DNA of 64,000 nt, from the NCBI GenBank assembly GCA_946894095.1, contig OX335653.1:13211001-13275000 (forward strand). The letters are read 5' to 3'. A program made the translations under genes and the position numbers. The notes below the pieces were generated by a model, which did no database searches, was not told the DNA's origin, and was given only the letters and a program-made list of their open reading frames with translations. This DNA comes from Incurvaria masculella. Taxonomy: Eukaryota > Arthropoda > Insecta > Lepidoptera > Incurvariidae. Of this stretch, positions 30,867-42,365 are shown one piece after another (position 1 is the stretch's first letter; every line of letters begins with the position of its first letter).

Positions 30867-33800
30867 ATGTCGCCCGTGATAAAGGAAGGTACGATACTCT
30901 ATTTACCCATGTACTCATGTGATTTTTGCAAGGAAATTGCGGGTTTGGTTGACACGGGAGCAGTGAAAAGCTGCATAAACTATGAAGTGGTTAAAGGGAG
31001 ACATTTGTTTGAAATAGCAGAAAACTTTACATTAAAAAGTGCTTCGAATAATTCATTGAACATTGCTGGATTTACTACCATTAATTTGCTCATCCAGAAT
31101 TTAAACTTTATATTAGAAGTGATTGTGATAAAGGACCTTCCAACAGAACTTATTTTAGGGGTAGACTTTCTCAAAGAAACAGGGGCCATGGTCGATTACT
31201 CAGGACAGGAGATAATCCTACACAGACTAAATAAAACATTTTCTTTTAGTGAGTGTACTTTGAAGGAAGTGAATATCCCAATCGATAATAAAACCAGAAA
31301 CTATTTCATTAATGCGAAACCATCGGTGGGGTATGTGTTTACCACGAGCTCAAGGAAGCCTAACACTACGTACGAAATAGGACAGAATTTAAATAAAACA
31401 CAGAAGACTATATTAAATGAGTTATTATATGAATATCGAGATAGGTTTGCGTACTCCAACGGAGACATCGGGAAAACAACCCACCATGAAGTAAAAATAA
31501 ATACGGGAGATACCCTACCCATTCACAGACCACCATATAGAGTGTCAATGGCGCAAAGGGATATTATAAATACTCAGGTAGAAGAAATGTTAGGTAATAA
31601 TATAATTCGACACTCAAAGAGTGCATATTCGTCGGGGGTAGTTCTGGTAAAGAAGGGTGACGGAACCTGGCGATTTTGCGTCGATTACCGTCCTTTAAAT
31701 AAGTTGATTAAGAATGACTGTTATCCGATGCCCCGTATTGATGATTTATTGTCGTGTCTGCAGGGTGCCACTTATTTCGCATCGCTAGATTTATTAGCCG
31801 GTTATTGGCAAATACCAATCGCCGAGCAGGATAGGGAAAAGACTGCGTTCTGCACGTCTTCGGGTCTGTATGAATTTAACGTACTACCTTTTGGATTGAA
31901 AACGAGTCCATCAATTTTTCAAAGGTTGATGGATAGGGTATTAGGGGAATTAAAATATCACGGTGCGATCGTCTACTTAGACGACATCCTGGTATATGGT
32001 AAGTCATATGAGATATTTTTAAATAATCTCCGTAACGTCTTAAATAAATTAAGGTTAGCGGGGCTAACATTAAAACCAAATAAATGTTCGTTTGGTGTCA
32101 GGGAAGTAGCTATATTAGGGCATCAGGTAAGCGCAGTAGGGATATCCCCAGCGAAAAAGAATATAGAGAAGATAGTAAACTTTCCCACTCCGAAAACAGC
32201 AAAACAGGTAAGGTCGTTCATAGGGTTAGCGTCGTTCTTTAGAAAATTTATACCAAACTTTTCCAAGAAGAGTTTAGTGTTGACCGCGTTAACGCATAAT
32301 AATGTTCAGTTTAGATGGGGTGAAGAAGAACAGACAGCTTTCCAGTGGCTAAAACAAGAGTTGGTGAAACCACCTTGTTTGAGTCATTTTTCCGAGGATG
32401 AAGGGGAGATTATAAGGATTGCTGTCGATGCCAGTAATGAGAGCCTTGGTGCACATGTTATGCAGGGATCAAAGCAGAATAAACCATCAGAATTTAAGAC
32501 AATAGCTTTCGCGTCAAGAGGTTTAAGTTCATTAGAAAAGAAATATAACACTACAGAGAAGGAATGTTTAGCGATTATCTGGGCTTTCGATTATTTTAAA
32601 CATTTTACGTGGGGTAGGAAAATTCAGGTGGTCACAGACCATAGAGCTTTGTGTTGGTTGCAGTCGTGTAAGGATATGAATAGACGGTTAGCTGGTTGGT
32701 CTCTTAAATTACAAGATGTGGAAATGGAAATTATCCATCGTCCAGGGAAGGAAAACCTCGTAGCGGACGCCTTATCTAGAATCCAATATACGGAGGAGGA
32801 ACAAGAGGTAGGAAACGTGGAGATTCCAACTTACTTTATAAAACCTCAAGGAAAACCACATCAGGATAGCTATATATTACGTAATCATTCCTTATCCGTA
32901 GATCAATTAAATGATCATTTCTGTGCCGCCATAATAAAGAAAGTACAGGACCATCATAGCAACGCATTCAAGGGTTACTTTATGGATCAGGGTATTTTAA
33001 AGAAAAGGGTCAAAGTAACCAGCGGGGAACACATTTTAATAGTGCTTCCACAAATAAGGGTAAACAATATTCTGAAAGAGGCTCATGATGAAGCCTTAAC
33101 AGGAGGTCATTTAGGGTTAGCTAAATCCTTAGGAAAGATTAGCTCAAAATATTATTTCCCAGGTTTAGCAAAACAGGTAGAGTCCTACGTCAAGACGTGC
33201 AAAATATGTCAGGAGAAGAAACATCGTTCAGGCAAACCACTCGGTGAACTGATTAACATACCAGTGGCCGGAATTTTCGATAAAATAGGTATCGACATAA
33301 TAGGGCCTCTGCCGAAATCAAATACAGGAAATAGGTATATAATTACCGCGATCGACTATTTATCAAAATGGGCTGAGACGAAACCCTTAGAGAAAGCGAC
33401 AGCAGAATCGGTAGCTAACTTCTTGATAGAAAATATATTTTGTAGGCATGGAGTAGTAAAGGAGATAATATCAGATAGAGGCTCCGTTTTCACTTCAAAG
33501 TTAGTCAAGAACGTACTCGAATTGTTGAATTCGCATTCTATTCTGACTACGGCTTTCCATCCACAAGGAAATGGCCTTTGCGAGCGTTTTAATGGTACCC
33601 TGGTACAGGCACTCTCGATGTATGTAAGACAGGATCAGCGAGACTGGGATATATATGTACCTTTGGTAACGTTTGCCTACAATACAGCTGATCAATCTTC
33701 AACACATATTTCCCCTTTCTTGCTCGTCTATGGTCGTCAACCCCTATTCCCATCTGATTTTTCGAGTAATGCTACAAAATTAACATTAACAGAGAAAATT

Positions 33801-34106
33801 GAATTCATCGAAAAGTTAAAACAACAAGCTAAAGCAAATATCACAAAAAGTCAGAAGGCACAGAAGAAAACCTTTGATAGGAAAAGACAGTCGATGCTTT
33901 TCGAACCGGGACAATTGGTCTTAGTTCAGAACCCATGTAAAATCATTGGGAAAAAGACCAAACTGGCACGCATGTACGAAGGTCCTTATAGAATCACAGC
34001 TCGATTATCTCCAGTGAATTACAAAATAAAAAGTCTAAATGATAAGCTGAAATTCGAACAAAATATTCACATGAATAGAATGAAACCTTTTTACATTCGT
34101 GCGTAA
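30867..34106 (+). CDS. pol: Pol polyprotein of the second LTR element
   Basis: A 1079-residue frame from the ATG at 30867. Protease: GLVDTGAVKS with Asp at residue 29. Reverse transcriptase: FCVDYRPLNKL and IVYLDDILVY with Asp372-Asp373. RNase H: IAVDASNESLG (Asp521), TTEKECLAIIW and VTDHRAL. Integrase: HHCC finger starting at His740 with CKIC, DD35E at Asp810, Asp870 and Glu906, and a YEGPYRI module near the end. All core catalytic residues are present. The pol phase is -1 to gag and open upstream to 30762, so it overlaps gag, yet I find no canonical slippery heptamer in the overlap. Re-initiation at 30867 or an unusual shift site are alternatives. Confidence 0.93.
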   Translation: MSPVIKEGTILYLPMYSCDFCKEIAGLVDTGAVKSCINYEVVKGRHLFEIAENFTLKSASNNSLNIAGFTTINLLIQNLNFILEVIVIKDLPTELILGVDFLKETGAMVDYSGQEIILHRLNKTFSFSECTLKEVNIPIDNKTRNYFINAKPSVGYVFTTSSRKPNTTYEIGQNLNKTQKTILNELLYEYRDRFAYSNGDIGKTTHHEVKINTGDTLPIHRPPYRVSMAQRDIINTQVEEMLGNNIIRHSKSAYSSGVVLVKKGDGTWRFCVDYRPLNKLIKNDCYPMPRIDDLLSCLQGATYFASLDLLAGYWQIPIAEQDREKTAFCTSSGLYEFNVLPFGLKTSPSIFQRLMDRVLGELKYHGAIVYLDDILVYGKSYEIFLNNLRNVLNKLRLAGLTLKPNKCSFGVREVAILGHQVSAVGISPAKKNIEKIVNFPTPKTAKQVRSFIGLASFFRKFIPNFSKKSLVLTALTHNNVQFRWGEEEQTAFQWLKQELVKPPCLSHFSEDEGEIIRIAVDASNESLGAHVMQGSKQNKPSEFKTIAFASRGLSSLEKKYNTTEKECLAIIWAFDYFKHFTWGRKIQVVTDHRALCWLQSCKDMNRRLAGWSLKLQDVEMEIIHRPGKENLVADALSRIQYTEEEQEVGNVEIPTYFIKPQGKPHQDSYILRNHSLSVDQLNDHFCAAIIKKVQDHHSNAFKGYFMDQGILKKRVKVTSGEHILIVLPQIRVNNILKEAHDEALTGGHLGLAKSLGKISSKYYFPGLAKQVESYVKTCKICQEKKHRSGKPLGELINIPVAGIFDKIGIDIIGPLPKSNTGNRYIITAIDYLSKWAETKPLEKATAESVANFLIENIFCRHGVVKEIISDRGSVFTSKLVKNVLELLNSHSILTTAFHPQGNGLCERFNGTLVQALSMYVRQDQRDWDIYVPLVTFAYNTADQSSTHISPFLLVYGRQPLFPSDFSSNATKLTLTEKIEFIEKLKQQAKANITKSQKAQKKTFDRKRQSMLFEPGQLVLVQNPCKIIGKKTKLARMYEGPYRITARLSPVNYKIKSLNDKLKFEQNIHMNRMKPFYIRA

Positions 34107-35932
34107 CTGATACCAATAATCCTTTTTTTTTACCATGTCTTGATTCTAATAATATGTCATGTGCATATATTAGTAGTTAGATCTTTATTTTGTTGTACAA
34201 TCACCGCACTAGTAGTATGTACTTATGTTATTTTACTTTAGTATAATAGGGTAGGGTCAAGTAAAGAGCCATTCCCAAAATTCAAAAATATCCATTTGGT
34301 CTTAACCGTGACATATTTGGAATAATTCTGAATGCGAATAAATCTAGGCTAGTAATTATTTTGAATCTGTTCCTGTTAGGAATATATTATAATTTTATTT
34401 GATTGCCTATTATTTTTACTGATTAAGTTTGTGTGTACGAGAAGGGTCTCAAGTATATAAGTTTGTAGAATTGTTGAATTATTTTAATTTCATGGTCTAC
34501 TCAGAGCATTTTATTCTTGGAGTAAATAACGATGGGGTCGATGTGCGGTAACTTCCGGTTAGAATTTGCAACGTACTAGGGTCTATTTTATCTAATTTCA
34601 TCTGACTGAAATGTATAGATATATTGATTCGATTATGTTCATATTCATATTTAGTTTTCTCTGAAGAAAACATAGATAACTTCGGTAGCACACCCAGGTG
34701 TAGGCGAAAACCTTCGTATCCAATAATATTGCATTCCGAATGTTCGAAATGAAAGGTATCATCTCATTTATTAAATATCTTTTTCACTCTTTGTATTACC
34801 TTTCTTTAGCATAATATTATCCTAATTTGGTTGTCATCCATGGATGATTTTTGTACTTAAAATAATTATGTTTGTACCATAGCTATAATCATACATATTT
34901 TTTAATTATAACTCTAGTAATAACTCTAGATAACATAACATAAGTATGTTTTCCTTTGATTTCATCCGTAACTTTAAATAATATTCTAGTGAAATAGACC
35001 AAATTTTATTTAATTCAATATTATTAATTGATTTATTTGTAATATTTTGGCTTATGTACCATCGTCCATACCTGATTAGGTTTATCATATTAGTTAAATA
35101 AATAGAATAATTTTACGTAAGTACATGTATTCTATTAAGTAGTATCATCTTAGTAAATAGACAAAGGACTCGTAAGACTTAGTCTAATATGTTGTTGTGT
35201 GATGCCATCGAGTTTGGAACGCGCTACCCTCCGATGCTGGGTGCTGAGCTTCAAAAGCACGCTGGTCCTCGGCGTTCGCTCGGTCGTCTTCGAGTCGGCG
35301 GCTGGGAGCGTCTTCAGGCTGGAGTCATGCACTCATCAACCAACCGGAAAAAAATCGGGACGAAGCAAACAGGACGAAGCAAATGTTTAAGGAGCCCGTA
35401 TGGCTCTAGCTTTCTATCTCAGGCCTATAAAAGATTATGTTTAACTATGTAGAATAATTTATGTTGTGGGTTGTGAAGTTTAAAATAATTCATGTTACAA
35501 AGTGACGTATGACAACCTGTCAAACGTCTAGTCTGTCCGGCCAGCGGCCAGTCTCAGAAGACAGCATACAATGATCCATAGAGTTTCAAGTCTTCTGTCA
35601 CAGAGTTGATAGTAAGTAACGGCCACACAAGGCAATTACTTCATAGGTCTGTAAGGAGTCATAGAGTATAGAGTATATATTATAAATTGTTACTAGCTTC
35701 TTGCGAGCAGATCTAGTGATCGTTTTCTATAAATATAAATGTCTGTCTGCTCGACTGTCAGGTCAAGGATTCTGACTGAGATTTTGACGAGGTTTTACTC
35801 GGTCAAACTGTGTTCACAAATGAATATGGGACACAGGGCCCCACTCGGGCAGTTCTTGAAATTAGTTAGCAAATACTCCTCGAAGTTTTGGGACCTCAGA
35901 ACTAAACTTGGTGGAACATAAACTAATTTGTA
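34107..35932 (+). other. Long 3' non-coding region of the second LTR element
   Basis: About 1.84 kb between the pol stop and the purine tract, long for a compact retrotransposon. It is AT-rich with only short frames (for example 35189-35452), none resembling an envelope, integrase remnant or other known domain. It could be a degraded extra gene, an acquired flank, or a regulatory region. Confidence 0.6.
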
Positions 35933-35946
35933 AAGATAGGGAAGGG
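35933..35946 (+). promoter_or_regulatory. Polypurine tract of the second LTR element
   Basis: A purine-rich run with one T, ending GGGAAGGG, directly precedes the 3' LTR. Confidence 0.75.
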
Positions 35947-36146
35947 TGTCATGCCAGGCCATGCACATAAAAATAAAATAGAATAGTTTAAAAAAAATGA
36001 CAGTTCCGTGTTCGAAGAGAGACTAGAAAAAGCGGATCGGAGAGAGTTTTGTTTTTAGAAAATAATTTTGCCAAATAAAGTTCTGGTTCCCGATGATCTG
36101 GATTTTCACTGAGCTACGCCACCCCCGAGCACGCCAAGACGTGACA
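35947..36146 (+). repeat. 3' LTR of the second LTR element
   Basis: 200 bp, identical to 29591-29790 by eye, followed by CTAAT. Confidence 0.95.
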
Positions 36147-36346
36147 CTAATATCCAGTATATGTGGTCGCAACCACTTCCTCCAACTTCCTCTTCGGTGC
36201 GCAACTGCGGAGGCGGCGACGTGTCGCCTCTCCGTCTGGTCACGTCGCGACGCGTGGCCGCGGTCGTCGGGTTTACAGCCGTCGCCTGTGGTTTTATTGC
36301 GACGTGGCGCGTCGCTACGAGATGTCGCAAATTAGGTCGCCGGTGA
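36147..36346. other. End of tandem array, then CpG-rich DNA
   Basis: The first ~14 bp are the array remnant. The rest (36160-36345) is CpG-rich with 'gtcgc' and 'gcgacg' motifs on both strands and long opposing open frames, but no domain is recognised. It may be a GC-rich MITE: a superficially similar CpG-rich block lies at about 50190-50290. Confidence 0.4.
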
Positions 36347-36414
36347 CGAACGGACGGACAGTGGAGGCTTAGTAATAGGGTTCCGTTTTCACCCTTTGGA
36401 TACGGAACCCTACA
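36347..36414 (-). mobile_element. 'gttccgtaccc' repeat fragment
   Basis: Contains 'ggaggcttagtaataggg' and 'caccctttggatacggaacc', the complement of the 5' end of the family, with a two-unit (ACGG) remnant. Confidence 0.7.
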
Positions 36415-36722
36415 AAGTAGTTATCGTTACAATAAAAATATATGATAAGGCAAATGGCTGCAAAAAACGCAGCATGAAAGTGTCAGTCCATAGTTACTTA
36501 GTAATACCAAAACTGAACAAATCTTTGGTTGCATTTCGTTGTTATAGGCAATCAGCATACTCATCAGTAAGTACATACCAACATCTATTTTCCATAACCA
36601 ATCTAGCTAACGCAACCACTTGGCACAGGCAGACCGACATATTTAGCTTCAGAGGGTTGATCTCTAACCTGTGAACCCAGATTCAGCCATTTACACTATC
36701 GTGACCAAAAATGTCGTGACCT
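36415..36722. mobile_element. Truncated foldback element
   Basis: Matches the middle and right of the 5756-6290 element, for example 'tatatgataaggcaaatgg', 'ttggttgcatttcgttg' and the end 'gaccaaaaatgtcgtgacct'. The left inverted repeat is missing and a 'gttccgtaccc' fragment abuts it. Confidence 0.75.
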
Positions 36723-37383
36723 GTCGTGAAATAGTACGTTTCCAACTGCTTCCTAACTGCCTACTAGAGGTCGCCATTTGTATTAAAAGTAGCAGTTTTA
36801 CTAGTGTTGTTTGTATATAGTGGACTTAATAAAAATTACCGCGACTCTGCCCGCGTTGAAGTCCGACGAAAAACAGTCGGTGTATTCCCGACTTTCTAAT
36901 ATGTAACCCCACTTCTCACCCCTTAGCTGAATTCAGCTCGATGGTAAGTAACTTAAAAATATTTTGAAAAATCAGGCTAAGTGTACGATGCTTCAACCCG
37001 TATCAAAATCAGTTAAGTGGTTCTGAAGATCTTAGATCTCTGCTAAATTAATAGATCACTTGTTCCGAAGTTACAAGCAGACAGGCTGACATTGGACGCT
37101 GGATTTTACAAGAATTTGTAAAGATAAAAGATGTCGGTGGGTATGGGTATAAAATGTTGATGCTATATATGAAAATCACGAAGACGTTACCGATCAATAA
37201 ATTACATCGCTCTATTGCTATTTCGTTTATGTACTCAAGAAATAAGCTAAGCCAACATATCTCCCTAATGCAAAGCAAGCATACAAAATAAAAAAGTGTC
37301 TGCAAGATTTACCGCCAGTGGAAAAATCGTGATGATTGTAATCTGGTTGCAATTTGAATTTTTAGATTCGGCATTCCTAAGTA
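36723..37383. other. Non-genic DNA
   Basis: No gene, RNA or repeat that I can support. Confidence 0.5.
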
Positions 37384-37915
37384 CAGTCGACCGAACATTA
37401 AAGGATAGATTTTCTTCGTATAGAAGGAAAAAAATGAACAGTTATAATACTTAAATAATAGACTATTTAACATTCAAACCTAACAATTGGGAACGTCTTT
37501 TAGATACCGTTTTTACCAAACTTTGGCAATAATGAAAGGAGGTTACCACCAGGAACAACATAGAATTTTACCTGAACTGCGGTTATAATTAAACTTTAGT
37601 TAAGGCTTAAAGAGATATCCTTTACTTTTAAGGCTCTCGTGAAGTTACAGGAAATCTATTGTTTTAAAATTTTAAGAATTGCACTCTTTCTCCATTGGCC
37701 AAGGCACAATTTTGCACGGCGACTGCCTATAATAGCGAAGTCGTCTTCCAGGCCCTAACGTTTCCCTGCCTGTAACAGTTTTCAGATTTTAATCAAACTT
37801 TTTTTATCACTTAGACCGCATCGTTTCATGTCCGTATCTTTATATTTTTTTGTAAATATCTGTATTTTCCGTAAAAAAAAACCAAAATTTGTGTCCTTTA
37901 AAATTTAGTCGACTG
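37384..37915. mobile_element. Tc1/mariner-type MITE
   Basis: The left end 'cagtcgaccgaacattaaag' and the right end, complement of 'cagtcgactaaattttaaag', form an inverted repeat of about 25 bp. Both are flanked by TA (37382-37383, 37916-37917), the Tc1/mariner target. It is non-coding, 532 bp. The right half (from about 37628) matches 48716-48985. Confidence 0.75.
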
Positions 37916-38870
37916 TACTGGTAGACATCGAGACCTCTCGATATAACACTCCCCATCCACCTCGGCTATTTGCACCAAGATTAATATCTCCGACGTCCAA
38001 TTAACAGTCGACCTGTCGCCTTTGATCTCCCTCCGTGCGGTAAAAATAATTTCACGTTATTTGCTTAGGGCCGGCGGACTTGCTGCCTGATTGCCGATAT
38101 AAATTCTGGCACCGGAATTTCCTCACCGAACGGAATTAAACTCGGCGAGACGGCTTATAAATTAGCCCTATTTTTCCAGTGATAGCTTTGTTTAAAACGG
38201 TATCCAGTTGTTCAAGTATATGTGTACCTTATTAAATATAACCTCTTACGATACCCTCGATAGTAAAATTAACCACTTATATTGCCTAAGAATAGGAAGA
38301 GGCGTTGGCGTTGAAAATGTTGATGATAGATACGCGTTGGATTAAGGTGAAACATTTAACGCCGATAAGTCGGCTTGAAACGGGTCTAATAAGAAAAACA
38401 ACTGCCATGTCTTGGTATGCAGTTTCTTTAGGAAATATCCTACATTCGTGCTGTTTATTATTTAGCGTTCATAACTTCGACGAAGTCGTTGAATATTTTC
38501 ATGCCTCCAAAAAACCCAAACCTCAAATAACCGGCAGCTCATTCGATTTGCATGCATCGGTCCCCAAAACTCGTCGAAGGAGTGAAGTCAAGTGCGGGGG
38601 CCTCACCTCCGCCAATATATAAACTTTGGCCAATAACGGCGCCTCCGGGCCGACAAGTTATTGCGGATGACATATAAATATGTAAATGTACGCCAGGGGG
38701 CGCCGTCGTCGGCGGCAAATTACTTTTCCACCTACCCTCCGAGCAGTTCGCTCGTGCGTTTAATTTGGACGCACTTCGGGCAACGAATTGTGTTATTTGG
38801 CATTTTTAATGTGACAGCTACTTTGATTAAGAGAGTGCGAATCGATTGCGGTCGGGTATCAAATACATTT
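37916..38870. other. Non-genic DNA
   Basis: The frames at 38305-38622 and 38661-38936 have no recognisable domain. The sequence is less AT-rich than its surroundings, so conserved non-coding DNA is possible. No gene is called. Confidence 0.45.
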
Positions 38871-39245
38871 AAGTGGAAGGGAGGATCTCGCCTTTATTTT
38901 ATGGTTCCATCGTTCGAATGGAAGGCAGAACTGTAGGGCTATTTCGCCACGTACTAAGCGGGGTTTAAAGTCTGCTCAAAATGTTTGATGTGCTACAGAG
39001 TCCGCCCATTGGGATAGTCAAGCCTAATGTTCCTTCTTGGAGGAACTCGGTTAGATGACATTAGCCGATGCATCACAAAATAATACCACATTGCATTAAA
39101 TATCTTCAAGAAGTAAGTGGAAGGCGGATTTCGATTTATTTTACGGTTCCATTTTTCGAATCGAAGGTGGAACTGTATGCCCATTTCGCTACGTACCACA
39201 CAGGATTTAAAGTCTGCCCAAAATGTTGATCTTCTACACAGTTAT
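38871..39245. repeat. Two-copy direct repeat, ~245-bp offset
   Basis: 'aagtggaagggaggatctcg' near 38871 recurs as 'aagtggaaggcggatttcg' near 39116. Both are followed by 'ttattttatggttcc' (or 'ttattttacggttcc'), 'gaactgta', 'atttcgc.acgtac' and 'ggtttaaagtctgc' (or 'ggatttaaagtctgc'). They are diverged but collinear over ~125 bp. Confidence 0.75.
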
Positions 39246-40805
39246 GCTTTTCAAGTTGCTCTGCCTAATATTAGTCCGTAGAGGAGCTTGGATATCTTTT
39301 TTCTATCCGGGCGAATTCGTGCTTATATTTGGCGGATGGGTCGAGCCCTACCCCATCCAAGTGCCAGCGGCTGCGCAGAAACCAAATCCTATATAATTCC
39401 GGGTAGTATTTCTGGTCATAAATTGGGCATGAAAAAAAGCTCCTTTGGAAATCGGAAATAAGATGTGCTGTTGGCTATCCATGATGTTGCTGGAAATTGC
39501 TGCTAATACGGTCTTCATTTTGCATGTGCATTCTGGAACAAATAGGTCACGCAAAATCATCTCTTTTGTCTATCCCATAATGACACAAACATCGTTGGCA
39601 AGTGCATTTTGACCACATACATTTATTTTCAAATTGTCACATCGCGTTGTTGTTTTCAAGGGACGCGACTAATCTGGTACGTCGTGAAGCAAAATTTAGC
39701 TGGTGTCAAAATGGCGAATGCGATGTTATCTATTAACTTATACACTAGTCTTCACACTTACTTGTATGAAACTATGACAAACCATCAAATCGTTAGCTAA
39801 GTGGAAAGTAATTAACTCGTCGCTTTTTGTTTCTCTATTAAATATTGTATAAGAAAGGTGTTTCCACTCTTTGTCAGCCTAACTTTAACAGCTGCTCGCT
39901 GAGTACTCTCTCAAGAGAAAATTATGACTTTCTTTATTGCTTTTGTTCCGTATAATGTGGCCCTAAAGATAAGCGCTGTATTCGGCTTCTGTCGATGCGA
40001 TTTCTTCTTTATTATCATTGTTTGCAGACCTACTCTAGCGACTGGCCCGGAAACGCCCCTTACGTTCCCAAATTGTTTGATCACTGAACATTATCTACAC
40101 TTTTATTTATTGATATCTATCTTTGGAAACCAACAGCCAAAAACATACAATATAAAAGGATCTTAAAACCAAAAAGGCCAATTGGAGACTGTCACTTTAC
40201 TTGCTTACTTTAAATTATCTTTACTGATACGTTTTATGAACATTCAAACCTGTGATGTCAATAATTTTGCTTTGTCTGTCGCTGTTCTCACAAAATATGT
40301 CATTGTCGTATTGGTTTTTTATTCCCTAATATATTTTACTTCACTGTACAACTTTAGCGCTATTCGGAAAACTCTAATACCCTATTTTTGGGTGATTTTT
40401 ATCGAACAGGAAATACGTATTCAGAAAACAACCAAGTCTCAAACAGCTCAATTTGTCTCGCCAACTCGCTGGCGGTGCGGATCGGAAAAGTTCTGGCAAC
40501 TCCGGGAAATGGGCTGGTAACGAGGTGCAAGTTTACGGTGTTTGAAAATTCGGCAAACATAGTTTTCTCCGAGTTCTCCGACAAAGTATCAGCTCGATGC
40601 AAAAGCGACCCCGCTGAGGAGCGCACCTGCGCGGACTTTTATTCCGGCGCCTGATAAAATTACCATTTCCTTGATGGACGGCGTTGGCTGTCGAGGTGAG
40701 CATCCGACTTTTTTTTTTTTTTTACAACTTTAGCGAGTGAAACAACGAGTCGTAAAACACAATATCACAAGTCGAACCTATACTAAGCGTTACTGAAAGT
40801 ACGTT
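39246..40805. other. Non-genic DNA with a short repeat fragment
   Basis: About 39362-39396 is the complement of the fragment near 1450-1483. A long T run lies near 40712. Open frames at 39924-40654 have no recognised domain. Confidence 0.45.
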
Positions 40806-40905
40806 AAAAAAACTGGCCAAGTGCGAGGCGGACGAAGAGTTCCGTACGTTCGGGGGCCCATACGTTCTGTTTTATTATTTATTTTTTTTACCTTTTGGAG
40901 GAATG
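40806..40905 (-). mobile_element. 'gttccgtaccc' repeat, short 3' fragment
   Basis: 'aactggccaagtgcgaggcg', 'acgaagagttccgta' and 'gggggcccatac' match the 3' end of the family in complement. The copy ends abruptly. Confidence 0.7.
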
Positions 40906-42154
40906 GACGAGAGATGTTCACAGTTCGCTCTCAGTACTAATCGTTTATAATACCGAAAACATTATTGATTTAAACATTCACAAACTATGAGAGATTTTTG
41001 GATTTGTGTTGCTTCATATTTTGCTTAGTCCTGTTGTTTTACATTAATTTATACCAACAAATTCACAGCGAGTAGTGGACATAGCAAACTATGGGATCGA
41101 TGTTTAGATTTATCCTCTTAGCGCTCCTCCTAGCGTTTACGCTTGCCGAGTGTTTTCCTACAAGTCTTGCATTATTGTGTCATCCTTCACTATCTCACAA
41201 AGATACGTAAAGCCGTATTTACACGAGTATATAGATTTGCTATCGTTGATATATGAGCAAGAATTCTTGTTATTCGTTCCGGATTTCAGATTAAAATGTT
41301 TACGTGCTTTAAGATTGACCGTAGAATAAAATCGACTTTGGTGACTACATCAATCAGGTTGATATTGCAATGATTGCAGTCAAAACGCGTAGGATCAATA
41401 TGCGAAACCAGCGCCATCTAGTAGTAGACAGCGGAAACATTGTGTCGATTCGAGTATAATCGAAAAAATCGTTGGCTGATGTAATTGTTTGAATAGCTGC
41501 GCGGTAGAACAGTGGACATATAATACAAATGACGCAGGTTTGAATCCTGCTTCAGACGAATTTACAAACCAAAATCAGATTACAATGCTTCAATGTAGAT
41601 GTCGTTAATGTTAAATTAATGACATAACGGTAGTAAGACATCTATGAAATACATAAAATTATCAAATACTTTATTGTTCAATAACCTTAAATCCTAAAAC
41701 AGCGAGCAAGCCAACAAAGCGCCGAGTGACTACGATAAAGAGTAAATTAAAACTCTACCTTGCACCGATATCGCAGCGCTCATAAAATCCCACAGCTGTA
41801 GACAATTCTACACCAATAATGAGTCTTGACAAGACAATGCTCGGGTGTTCCACGAAATTGCTGCGCACCGCTGACGTCAAGACGCTATTTCACGTCAATT
41901 GGAATTGATAATTCAGCGGTGGTAATGGTCCGGGTGCGACAGCCGTGCCGACGACAGGGTGGAGGTTATTTTCAGGGCCCTTCAGGAGACATGAGTGCAG
42001 TGCGTCCACAGCCCATTTAGTACGTCACGAGTTGAATACTATTTACATACTGTATTGACACAGACACGGAGTTTGGATGCACCCTTCGCATATTCGAAGG
42101 ACTTCAGTCCGTATCAGTAACTGAACCGCTTGTTTTAAAAATAAATAAAATAAA
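40906..42154. other. Non-genic; tRNA-like SINE head at ~41500-41560
   Basis: 'gcgcggtagaacagtgga' followed ~30 bp later by 'aggtttgaatcctgc' resembles pol III A and B boxes. No cloverleaf or body is obvious, so it is probably a SINE head remnant. The rest shows no gene. Confidence 0.45.
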
Positions 42155-42365
42155 AATCTGGCCAACTCCGAGTCAGACTCGCACACGAAGAGTTCCGTAC
42201 CATCGTACATGATTCAAAACAAAAGAAATAGGTTTGTGTGTTTTTTTGTATTTTTTATATATTTTTTATTTCACCTATTTGTTGTTATAGCAGCAAAATA
42301 AATATATACTCTGTGAAAACTTCAGCTGCCATTACGCTTCGTGAGATACAGCCCTTTGACAGGTC
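42155..42365 (-). mobile_element. 'gttccgtaccc' repeat, diverged partial copy
   Basis: 'ctggccaactccgagtcaga', 'cacacgaagagttccgtacc' and 'gtgagatacagccct' are family blocks in complement. The (ACGG)n end is missing. Confidence 0.75.

Larger units (their letters stand above)
29591..36146 (+). mobile_element. Ty3/gypsy LTR retrotransposon without env, complete
   Basis: A 6556-bp element: LTR, leader, gag, pol, ~1.84-kb 3' non-coding region, purine tract, LTR. Its 200-bp LTRs are identical by eye and flanked by a 5-bp CTAAT duplication (29586-29590, 36147-36151). Pol has the RT-RNaseH-integrase order of Metaviridae. No env-like frame follows pol. It appears intact and recently inserted. Its sequence is clearly different from the errantivirus, so it belongs to a separate lineage. 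Confidence 0.93.

Noticed and set aside
36093..36372. Overlapping long frames on both strands next to the 3' LTR
   Set aside because: The openness follows from CpG-rich composition; one frame starts inside the LTR and none shows a known domain.
41500..41560. Possible tRNA gene with A- and B-box-like strings
   Set aside because: Box spacing is plausible, but acceptor and anticodon stems do not pair; probably a SINE head.
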